A stretch of 7,498 nt of DNA from an uncultured Robiginitomaculum sp. GTDB lineage: Bacteria; Pseudomonadota; Alphaproteobacteria; Caulobacterales; Maricaulaceae. A model generated the notes under the pieces. The model was given only the letters and a program-made list of their open reading frames with translations. It had not been told where the DNA came from and searched no databases. The stretch spans positions 1-7,498 of the forward strand of contig CALKXN010000211.1 of NCBI GenBank assembly GCA_938003555.1. The letters run 5' to 3'. Below are positions 1 through 6,030 of this stretch, in pieces. Numbering within the stretch: position 1 is the first letter of the stretch; the number at the start of each line of letters is the position of its first letter. The position numbers and the translations under genes were made by a program.

Positions 1-14
1 CCTAGGCGGGCTCC

Positions 15-42
15 GGGAGGCAGCTGGCAACAGAAGCCTCCC
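15..42. other. RNA-like hairpin with GNRA tetraloop at the left edge
   Basis: The arms GGGAGGC (15-21) and GCCTCCC (36-42) pair perfectly. Inside them CTG (24-26) pairs with CAG (31-33) and closes a GCAA tetraloop (27-30). The internal loop AG/AA (22-23 and 34-35) could form tandem sheared purine pairs. Such a motif is more typical of a structured RNA than of a plain terminator, and no T-run follows. It could be the 3' part of a non-coding RNA transcribed into the window from the left; 6S RNA is one thought, but I cannot confirm it. Strand is undecided. Confidence 0.35.
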
Positions 43-73
43 ACTTTGCTACAATGTCCCGTAATGCACTCAT

Positions 74-90
74 TATTTGCAAAGCAAATA
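74..90. other. Small A/T-rich hairpin downstream of the lysR-type gene
   Basis: TATTTGC (74-80) and GCAAATA (84-90) form a perfect 7-bp stem with a 3-base loop. GTCCC (56-60) and GGGAC (94-98) could add an outer stem. It lies about 30 bases past the stop codon of the minus-strand regulator and could mark its transcript end, but no U-run follows on that strand. It is only a weak terminator candidate. Confidence 0.25.
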
Positions 91-121
91 TCAGGGACTT
101 TAGCACCAACCCTCAGATATT

Positions 122-1036
122 TCACTTTGCACGCGCCAATAACGTCTGCGCGGCCTGGGCAAAGTTCTCACCCATTTTTTCAAATTTACGCGCCAGCGGA
201 GAGCTTTGGCGCCAGATCAGGCCAATGTCACGTTGGGCCATGGGGTGATTAATGCGCCGGACATGGACGCCCGGGTCTCCTGCCGCTTCAGAGAGATAAT
301 AAAGGCTTGGCAGAATCGCGATGACATCGCCCATCGCCGACATTTGCCGAATAGCGTCCAAACTTGTGCCTTCATAGCTTTTACTAATCTCAGCTCCAGC
401 AAGATTGGCAAGGTCGCTCACAATCTTTGCAAAGCTATGCCCCGACCCCAAAGTCAGAAGCGTGCGCCCCTGAAGCTCTGATAACTCAATATCGTCTTTG
501 GATGATGCGAGCGGGTCATCGGGCGCGACGCAGATATAAATATCTTCTTTGAACAAGGTGATACTCTGCATGCCAACATGAACGTCCGGCATGGCCATAA
601 TCACATCGCGCGTGCCATCAATCAGCCCGGCCTGTAAATCGCTTCCGCGCTCTTCATAGATTTGCAAGCGCAATTGCGGGTACGCCGCATGGAGCTGCCG
701 CGTTGCGAGAGGCAGCAAATATGGCCCGATAGAGGGCAAAGTCCCAATACGCACTGTCCCTGTTAAATCATCCCCCGCGTCACGCGCCAAGGCCTTCATG
801 TCTTCGACATCGCGCAATATGGCGCGCGCGCGAATAAGGATCTCTTGTCCAATTGGCGTAAGCGCCGCGCCATTCCGGCGGCGCTCTATGAGCGTCGCGC
901 CAATATGGTACTCCATCTCTTTGACTTGCTGTGACAAGCTCGGCTGACTTACGGCGCAAACTTGCGCGGCCTTGCTAAAACTCTGCGTGTCAGCAATCGC
1001 GACAAGATACTGAAGCTGTCTTAAAGTGGGTTTCAT
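122..1036 (-). CDS. LysR-family regulator, OxyR-like, without the redox cysteines
   Basis: This 304-residue protein has the length and layout of a LysR-type DNA-binding regulator. The N-terminal winged helix-turn-helix (about residues 4-62) starts with PTLRQLQYLVAIAD, and the recognition helix region includes SQPSLSQQVKEME. The effector-binding domain spans about 92-300. Several stretches follow OxyR closely: GTLPSIGPYLLP (98-109), TLGSGHSF (195-202), GTSLDAIRQM (223-232) and IGLIWRQSSPL near the end. Aligned by eye with E. coli OxyR, Cys199 is replaced by Ser201 and Cys208 by Ala210. The only cysteines are Cys27 in the DNA-binding domain and Cys169. It is therefore probably not a classical disulfide peroxide sensor, although the DNA-binding and effector folds look intact. 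The start fits the family and no Shine-Dalgarno is seen; a palindrome covers the start codon and suggests autoregulation. Its target is unknown. The family call is firm, the OxyR-branch assignment fairly firm. Confidence 0.9.
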   Translation of the reverse strand: MKPTLRQLQYLVAIADTQSFSKAAQVCAVSQPSLSQQVKEMEYHIGATLIERRRNGAALTPIGQEILIRARAILRDVEDMKALARDAGDDLTGTVRIGTLPSIGPYLLPLATRQLHAAYPQLRLQIYEERGSDLQAGLIDGTRDVIMAMPDVHVGMQSITLFKEDIYICVAPDDPLASSKDDIELSELQGRTLLTLGSGHSFAKIVSDLANLAGAEISKSYEGTSLDAIRQMSAMGDVIAILPSLYYLSEAAGDPGVHVRRINHPMAQRDIGLIWRQSSPLARKFEKMGENFAQAAQTLLARAK

Positions 1037-1056
1037 AGATATAGTTACTATCTATG
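1034..1056. promoter_or_regulatory. Perfect inverted repeat over the lysR-type start codon; candidate operator
   Basis: CATAGAT (1034-1040) and ATCTATG (1050-1056) are exact inverted repeats separated by 9 bases. The left arm contains the start codon of the minus-strand regulator. A further ATCTAT sits at 1081-1086, 31 bp from the right arm, about three helical turns. LysR-type proteins commonly bind such dyads beside their own gene. The spacing does not match the strict OxyR consensus (ATAG-N7-CTAT repeats), so identity of the binding protein is an inference. Confidence 0.5.
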
Positions 1057-1239
1057 TTCAAACCACAAACAATATATTTTATCTATCAATTGGCATGGCC
1101 TATCTGCGCATCCTTCACATCGCAGATTGGACATGACACGCTCTATTTCAACCACAGCAAACCTAAATGCGCGGCTCTGATGGACGCCCCGCGAAATACG
1201 CCGAGGGCGAAACCATGGCCCGTATCATATACTTAAAAC
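1057..1239. other. Intergenic region with two stem-loops; possible small RNA on the plus strand
   Basis: I see no convincing protein gene here; the short reading frames have no ribosome site and low-quality composition. Two stem-loops stand out. ATCTGCG (1102-1108) pairs with CGCAGAT (1121-1127). CGCCC (1185-1189) pairs with GGGCG (1205-1209), with an inner GCG/CGC stem around an AAATA loop. Read on the plus strand they are followed by the terminator at 1240-1267, which is the shape of a small regulatory RNA divergent from the LysR-type gene. An A/T tract at 1072-1083 could hold a -10 element, but no clear -35 is seen. Speculative. Confidence 0.25.
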
Positions 1240-1267
1240 AAGCCCCGACATCTGATCTTCGGGGCTT
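1240..1267. terminator. Bidirectional rho-independent terminator
   Basis: AAGCCCCGA (1240-1248) and TCGGGGCTT (1259-1267) form a perfect 9-bp GC-rich stem with a 10-base loop. On the minus strand it begins 15 bases after the DUF1491 stop codon and is followed by TGTTTTAAG, so it most likely ends that transcript. On the plus strand it is followed by TCATTT, a weaker U-tract, and could end a small plus-strand RNA. Confidence 0.75.
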
Positions 1268-1282
1268 TCATTTATGGTGGAG

Positions 1283-1627
1283 TTACGTCTTGTCTCCAAA
1301 TGCCTTAACGGGCTCCGTTAGAAAGTGCCGGCCGTCTTTGTCTTCAATTTCAACGACCCATAAATCGCTATCATAACTAAGTAATTTACCGATTTCAGTA
1401 TGGGCCGCCATATCGTCCATATTATCGCTTTGCATCCACACGCGATCCCCCTCCATCGCCGTGATGGGGCGGTAAAGGCGATTGCCGCCGCGCAGATCCG
1501 CAATACGCAGCATAATACTCCCCGCATCGGGATCGCCCTTATGAACAATATAGGCAAATGCGTCGCTAATCTGGGCTTGGCGCACCAGTGCCGCGATAAA
1601 AATATGTGTTTTTAAGCGAATAGCCAT
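1283..1627 (-). CDS. DUF1491 family protein
   Basis: A 114-residue soluble protein beginning MAIRLKTHIFIAALVRQAQ. It has the hallmarks of the alphaproteobacterial DUF1491 family: an RLKT N-terminus, a KGDPDAGSIMLRI segment in the first half, a YRP...GDRVWM stretch in the middle, and the DLWVVEIEDKDGRHFL block near the C-terminus. The length is usual for the family. Its biochemical role is not established; no catalytic motif, signal peptide or membrane segment is visible, so it is presumably cytoplasmic. I chose the ATG at 1625-1627 because GGGAG lies 7 bases upstream (1635-1639). A GTG at 1646-1648 would add seven residues but has no better ribosome site and would overlap the sigma54-type promoter of the divergent gene. 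A strong terminator follows the stop codon, so it seems to be transcribed alone. Confidence 0.87.
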   Translation of the reverse strand: MAIRLKTHIFIAALVRQAQISDAFAYIVHKGDPDAGSIMLRIADLRGGNRLYRPITAMEGDRVWMQSDNMDDMAAHTEIGKLLSYDSDLWVVEIEDKDGRHFLTEPVKAFGDKT

Positions 1628-1642
1628 CGCTGCGCTCCCGTT

Positions 1643-1658
1643 TGGCACTTAAATTGCT
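1643..1658 (+). promoter_or_regulatory. Sigma54 (RpoN) -24/-12 promoter for the bcsB-like gene
   Basis: TGGCAC-TTAAA-TTGCT matches the sigma54 consensus TGGCAC-N5-TTGCW at every specified base. The GG (1644-1645) and GC (1656-1657) doublets are separated by exactly 10 bases, the diagnostic spacing. Transcription would begin near 1669. It lies in the short gap between two divergent genes and points towards the bcsB-like gene. An enhancer for the required activator would fall inside the DUF1491 gene; I did not identify one. Confidence 0.65.
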
Positions 1659-1693
1659 CTGTAAGGCTTATGTTAATCATAGGCCCCCGTAAA

Positions 1694-4171
1694 ATGTCTC
1701 AAAATTATAACACTGCAAGCGCTATTATCGGCAAATCCCTCCTGATGCTGACTGTATTTATGGTATTCTGCCTGCTGACATCTCTGTCAGCACATTCAGC
1801 TGTTATACCGGACAGTCAAAACCGCACAGCCACACACACAACAAGTGCAAATCTTGCTGAACTTAGCGGGTTTGAGGAACAAATTTTAGATTGGCGCCGT
1901 CCCTTTACGACGGTTAATTTTGATGTTCCGGGCGGCAATTATGCCAATGGTCTTACTCTAAAGCTCTCTGCCACACCGCAAAAGGGCGTCAGCAGTTCAA
2001 CACCGCTTATGATCAGCTTAAATAATGGCAAGCCGATCCCCGTTCGCAGCAATGGCTATCGTTTTGACGCAGAGATTAAGCTCGAGACCTTACGTCTGCG
2101 CGCGACAGGTAATGAACTGAAAATCACCTATAAAACGCCATCAGGCCAAGATTGTCTTTTGCCTAATCACGGCAGCTGGACTGTGGATATGGCGCGCTCA
2201 AAACTCGTCATGAAGAGCCGGGATCGCTCCCGCTCCTATCGCTTAAACGAAGTCGAGTCCCGCCTCAGCAGCGCCCTTACCGCGCCAAGCAAAGTCTCTA
2301 TCGTCGCGCGCGGCGCCCAAAAGACTGCATTTGAAGCGCTTTCCGCTCAAGCCATTGGCCTGCGTGTCGATGACATTCCGCGCATTTCTTTAAAGCCTGC
2401 AAACACTCCTTTCTCCATTTATGTTGGCACGCGCCGCGACCTTGCGCGCTATAATTTGGACGCGCCAAAAATCATGGCCGCCTCCGGCCCCGTTCTAGGA
2501 CTTGCCGAAGGCCGCCCTATGAAGCTTGTTCTGACAGGCGACACCGAAGACGAAGTTTTAGCCTTGAGCAAATCTTTTGCGCGCAATCATCTGCCACATG
2601 TGCGCCGTACATTGGTATCGCTCGGCGAGATGGAGATGCAAACCGCCCTCTCCCCGATTCATCTCAAGCCGGGATCAAGCACAAAACTATATGATATTGG
2701 TCCGGTTGAATTTGATTTCGTCTACCGCCCTAACCCTGTCGTTCTAACATTTGCGACTTCGGACACCCATCAAGGCGAAGGCGAGCTTTTACTAGATATT
2801 AATCGCAATGGTTCTGTGGCCAATGAAAGCGTTATGAATGTTACGCTGAATGGCAAGCCTCTTGGCACGACGCAGCTTAATAAAAATCGTAAGAAAATCT
2901 CATTCCCGATCCCCGCCGGAACGCTTCGCGCCGGGGACAATGAGATGGTGATTACGCCTGTTCTTGAGGCTAAATCAACGGGCTGTACAGACTGGATGGA
3001 TGCGCCTGGCGTTGGCCTCGGACAGAAAAGTCACCTGAAATTAGGCGCGGCCTCTCACGAGCAGGCGTTGTCTTCATTCGCCTCTAGCGGCGGCGTCTTT
3101 GCCGCAAATTTCGGTAGCGATACGCAAATTATTTTACCCCGCGCCGGCACGCAAGACCGCGCAAGCGCGCTTCGCATCTTGGCCATGAGCTCAAAAACAA
3201 GCGGACACGCCATGAGCAATGCGAGCTTTAACACAGCCGCAAACGCCGCCACATCGCGTAAAAACATTGTCGCAATTGTGCCAAGCCGTGATCTCTCCAA
3301 AACGCTGCTTCAGGGCGCGCCGCAAGCCTTTAAAGATGGTCTTGTGCGCTCAACTATTCCCCTGACAAGTGACTTACAGCCCGTCTTGGTCGCAGGCGTC
3401 AATGAAGGCGCAGCCTTCGCATTAGCCGCGCAGTCAAGCCAGCAGCGCGTCCAAATGGGCGGCCTCGCTGCGATCTACACCACATCTGCCGGTAAGAATG
3501 TTGTTGCCTTTAGTGCTGCGCCCGGCGTTCGTTTTACATCCATGGCCGATAAACTTGTGCGTCCGGCCCACTGGCAGCAACTCTCCGGGTCGGTCACGCG
3601 CTGGAATAGTCGCCGCGTTCTGTCTGTCCAAGCTGGCGGCATAAAAATTCCTACGCTTGCAGCGCCGAAACCCAATAGTTCATTTGGGTTTGAAATGCCG
3701 CAATTTAATATGCCTGAATTTAAGCGCCCCGGCTGGATGAACCGTCAAGCCCCTGAGGCTCCGGCCCTCATCCGGGACGTTCCGGCCCCTAAGGTAGCGC
3801 CCACCGCAGCGCCGATACGCGACGTCAAACCCATGACTGTTGCGCAAGCTTTACCAAAAGCCGCAGCGCCTTCACTCAAATTACGTGGCCGTTCGGCAAG
3901 TGTGACGGCTCCAAGCCTGTCGGTTCGCGCACCTCAAACTCAGGCGGGTGAATTTAGCTGGGACTATTTTACAGCAAATGTCAGAGCTAAAGCGCGCAAT
4001 TTTCGCAATGGCACAAAGCGCGCATTTAACGCAAACACCAGCACACAAAGCACCGCGCAGTGGTTTAATGAGGCTTTGAAAACAAAATCTCTATGGCTAT
4101 TGATTGCGGCGGCCTTGCTTATTTTAGGATTAGCGACAGCGGTTCCGAGTTCGACTAACCGCCACCATTAA
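1694..4171 (+). CDS. bcsB: BcsB-like periplasmic cellulose synthase subunit, membrane-anchored
   Basis: This 825-residue exported protein matches the BcsB fold, the periplasmic partner of the BcsA glycan synthase, which guides the polymer leaving the inner membrane. An N-terminal signal peptide (LLMLTVFMVFCLLTSL core) ends near residue 36. Two carbohydrate-binding-like domains follow, at about 60-180 and 335-450. Each ends in a Cys/Trp motif: CLLPNHGSWTVD in the first, GCTDWMD in the second. They alternate with two flavodoxin-like domains: about 200-320, with YVGTRRDL and GDTEDEVLALSKSFA, and about 470-620, followed by HWQQLSGSVTRW. Then come a long Pro/Ala-rich tether (about 650-750), a basic helix, and one C-terminal membrane helix (LWLLIAAALLILGLATAV), as in BcsB. 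Start 1694 gives a normal signal peptide and a 25-base leader from the sigma54 promoter; ATG 1670 (833 residues) is the alternative. No bcsA is adjacent. The polymer need not be cellulose. Confidence 0.82.
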   Translation: MSQNYNTASAIIGKSLLMLTVFMVFCLLTSLSAHSAVIPDSQNRTATHTTSANLAELSGFEEQILDWRRPFTTVNFDVPGGNYANGLTLKLSATPQKGVSSSTPLMISLNNGKPIPVRSNGYRFDAEIKLETLRLRATGNELKITYKTPSGQDCLLPNHGSWTVDMARSKLVMKSRDRSRSYRLNEVESRLSSALTAPSKVSIVARGAQKTAFEALSAQAIGLRVDDIPRISLKPANTPFSIYVGTRRDLARYNLDAPKIMAASGPVLGLAEGRPMKLVLTGDTEDEVLALSKSFARNHLPHVRRTLVSLGEMEMQTALSPIHLKPGSSTKLYDIGPVEFDFVYRPNPVVLTFATSDTHQGEGELLLDINRNGSVANESVMNVTLNGKPLGTTQLNKNRKKISFPIPAGTLRAGDNEMVITPVLEAKSTGCTDWMDAPGVGLGQKSHLKLGAASHEQALSSFASSGGVFAANFGSDTQIILPRAGTQDRASALRILAMSSKTSGHAMSNASFNTAANAATSRKNIVAIVPSRDLSKTLLQGAPQAFKDGLVRSTIPLTSDLQPVLVAGVNEGAAFALAAQSSQQRVQMGGLAAIYTTSAGKNVVAFSAAPGVRFTSMADKLVRPAHWQQLSGSVTRWNSRRVLSVQAGGIKIPTLAAPKPNSSFGFEMPQFNMPEFKRPGWMNRQAPEAPALIRDVPAPKVAPTAAPIRDVKPMTVAQALPKAAAPSLKLRGRSASVTAPSLSVRAPQTQAGEFSWDYFTANVRAKARNFRNGTKRAFNANTSTQSTAQWFNEALKTKSLWLLIAAALLILGLATAVPSSTNRHH

Positions 4172-4179
4172 ACTGTAAA

Positions 4180-5871
4180 TTAAGTGCTGGCGCGTTCGCG
4201 TGGCAGCACGATCGTCGCTGTCGTGCCCTGATCAAGCGCGCTGTCTAAATCAAATTCGCCATCATGCATTTCCGTCAAAGACTTCACTAGACTGAGGCCT
4301 AATCCGGTTCCTCGGCTATCCACCATACGGGCAGCCCCAGCTTGGGCATAAGGCTTGCCGACCTGCTTCAGGTCAGCGGCGTTCATTCCGCGGCCTTTAT
4401 CAATCACTTTAAGCGTGACAGCCTCTTCATTGGCGCTAACCTTCACGGTAATATGCTCGCCCTTATCAGAGAATTTAATGGCATTGGATAATAGATTTAG
4501 CAAAATTTGACGTACGGCGCGGCGATCAGCGTCAATGAGCAGCCCTACGGAATCATGAATTTCAGGCTCTATGATAACTTCAGCATTATCAGCCTGCGGG
4601 CGCACCATTTTAATGCTACTGCGCACCACATCCGCAAGATCAAAGCGGTCATAGCTCAGCGAATATTTTCCAGCTTCAATTTTAGACATATCTAAAACAT
4701 CACCCAAAAGATCCAGCATATGCTGTCCACTATCATGGATAAGGTCCGCATATTCACTGTATTTCCCCGGCAAAGGCCCAAAGAGACGCGACCGCATCAT
4801 ATCAGAAAACCCGATTATCGCGTTTAGCGGCGTGCGCAATTCATGGCTAACTCCGGCAAAGAATAAGTCTTTGTCACGCGCATCAGCATCCGCGATTTGA
4901 GATTGTTCGCGCAGACGCTCTACTTCATCCATCGCCCCCGTCACGTCACGGAGATAAACAAAGGCCCCTGCGTCCTGTGCCGGAGCAATATCAATTTGAA
5001 CGGCGCGTTCTTTATTTTTTTGCTCAGGATTCGCCAGAATTTGACATATGATACGTTGGTTTTCTCCGCTCGCTTCAGCCAGCGCGATAGCCGATTTAAC
5101 GGCGTCGGAGTCTGCCGGATTAAGGTCGAGCAAATTCCCCAAATCGCGGCCCTCAATAAGTTCATCAACATAAAGATATGCTGATTTCGCATGCGCTGTC
5201 GCGTAAGCTACATTGTGCTGCTTATTCACGCGAAATGCAGCGCCCGGGTAAATATCAAGGACAGCTTTATCACCTGCCCCCCCTGCAGATACGTCCTGAG
5301 CCGTGTGTCCAGCCTGCGCATTGAGAGCAGCCCCATGCGCGCTTATCAGAGCTTCATCTCGGCGAGAATATGAGACAGCGAATAATGCAGAGATCATGAA
5401 TATGATCGTCGCGACAGGCGCAGTAACTTCGCTCCACCGCGCGGCTGCGGCATTTGTATCGAACTTCGGAACCCAGCCATAATAGATCGCATAATAGCTT
5501 CCGCCTGCCGCAATAGCAGACAGCACCATGGCTTCAACCACGCGCTCACGCTGAAATAATGAGGCGATGGCGGGCGCGCACAAAAACAAAATCGCCATGG
5601 GTAAAAAGGCTAGGGCCAGAACGGCTAAAACGGCCAAGGCGATCCATGTAAAGAGCACAGTGACCTGCGCCCATTCGCGATCCATAACGGGGGAGAGCAC
5701 GAGTCCAACCAATCCCGGAACCATAGCCGCGGCCGCAAAGGGCCATACATTATCCAGCTCTAAGGCAAAAAATGTTGCCAAAGCCGCAGCAGCGATGGCT
5801 GCGAGCCAAATAATACTGGCTAATCTGACCCGGCGGCCGGCGAATTTATCTATGATAGAAAGCGTGGACAT
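4180..5871 (-). CDS. Membrane sensor histidine kinase with PAS domain, DivJ/PleC-type
   Basis: A 563-residue hybrid-free histidine kinase with no receiver domain. About six membrane helices fill residues 15-168 (roughly 15-37, 43-61, 68-88, 89-106, 112-132, 150-168). A PAS-like domain lies at about 203-312. The dimerisation domain has the H-box FFAGVSHELRTPLNAIIGF with phosphoacceptor His343, continuing through FGPLPGKYSEYADLIHDSG and VLDMSKIEAG. The ATPase domain has an intact N-box (QILLNLLSNAIKFS, 455-468), G1 (DKGRGM, 491-496) and G2 (GTGLGL, 521-526). The H-box surroundings closely resemble Caulobacter DivJ and PleC, polar kinases acting on DivK and PleD, and the six-helix plus PAS layout is DivJ-like. 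Orthology is likely but not shown, so no symbol is given. No response regulator is adjacent. AGGA lies just upstream of the start codon. The stop codon converges on the bcsB-like gene. Confidence 0.92.
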   Translation of the reverse strand: MSTLSIIDKFAGRRVRLASIIWLAAIAAAALATFFALELDNVWPFAAAAMVPGLVGLVLSPVMDREWAQVTVLFTWIALAVLAVLALAFLPMAILFLCAPAIASLFQRERVVEAMVLSAIAAGGSYYAIYYGWVPKFDTNAAAARWSEVTAPVATIIFMISALFAVSYSRRDEALISAHGAALNAQAGHTAQDVSAGGAGDKAVLDIYPGAAFRVNKQHNVAYATAHAKSAYLYVDELIEGRDLGNLLDLNPADSDAVKSAIALAEASGENQRIICQILANPEQKNKERAVQIDIAPAQDAGAFVYLRDVTGAMDEVERLREQSQIADADARDKDLFFAGVSHELRTPLNAIIGFSDMMRSRLFGPLPGKYSEYADLIHDSGQHMLDLLGDVLDMSKIEAGKYSLSYDRFDLADVVRSSIKMVRPQADNAEVIIEPEIHDSVGLLIDADRRAVRQILLNLLSNAIKFSDKGEHITVKVSANEEAVTLKVIDKGRGMNAADLKQVGKPYAQAGAARMVDSRGTGLGLSLVKSLTEMHDGEFDLDSALDQGTTATIVLPRERAST

Positions 5872-5881
5872 ATGATCCTGT

Positions 5882-5955
5882 TTAATCTCTGTTAACCGTA
5901 TATGTTAACAAGTAAGGGGATACTATTAACGATGACTATAGTTTTCACCTATTAA
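5882..5955. promoter_or_regulatory. Divergent promoter region with a cluster of TTAA tetramers
   Basis: The gap between the divergent kinase and lipoprotein genes (5872-6030) is AT-rich and holds five TTAA tetramers, at 5882, 5892, 5905, 5926 and 5952. GTTAAC occurs twice (5891-5896 and 5904-5909), 7 bases apart. CtrA of alphaproteobacteria binds TTAA-N7-TTAA; here the closest pairs have spacers of 6 and 9, so the match is imperfect. TATTATAG at 5983-5990 could serve as a -10 for the lipoprotein gene. Low confidence. Confidence 0.3.
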
Positions 5956-6030
5956 GCGAGACTGCAACACTTGCTTTCGCGCTATTATAGGCTACGGAAC
6001 ACGACAAAGGCGGGGGCCTCGGGAGAGATT

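Noticed and set aside
1177..1213. CTGATG ... hairpin ... GAAAC, resembling a hammerhead ribozyme core
   Set aside because: Extra bases sit between CTGATG and the stem, and no matching stem I/III or cleavage site is found.
1054..1236. 60-residue open reading frame on the plus strand, divergent from the regulator
   Set aside because: Its ATG is part of the operator-like palindrome, it has no ribosome site, and its composition (many Pro, Cys, Thr and His) is unlike the neighbouring proteins.
1167..1376. 69-residue plus-strand reading frame, with an internal MARIIYLKQAP start
   Set aside because: It reads through the strong terminator and into the antisense of the DUF1491 gene; no family resemblance.
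1646..1648. GTG start for the DUF1491 gene
   Set aside because: The ATG at 1625-1627 has GGGAG at 7 bases and gives the family-typical N-terminus; the GTG lies inside the sigma54 promoter.
3055..3300. Minus-strand reading frames within the bcsB-like gene
   Set aside because: No ribosome site or recognisable motif; the plus-strand protein has full domain support.
5567..5875. 102-residue Ala/Lys-rich plus-strand reading frame opposite the kinase membrane domain
   Set aside because: It is an antisense shadow of the helices of the kinase, which is well supported by domain motifs.
5891..5909. GTTAAC-N7-GTTAAC as a CtrA box
   Set aside because: Counted as TTAA to TTAA the spacer is 9, not 7; kept only as a low-interest cluster.
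5971..6030. TTG start adding 20 residues to the lipoprotein
   Set aside because: It would bury the lipoprotein signal peptide; ATG 6031 has a proper GGGAG ribosome site.
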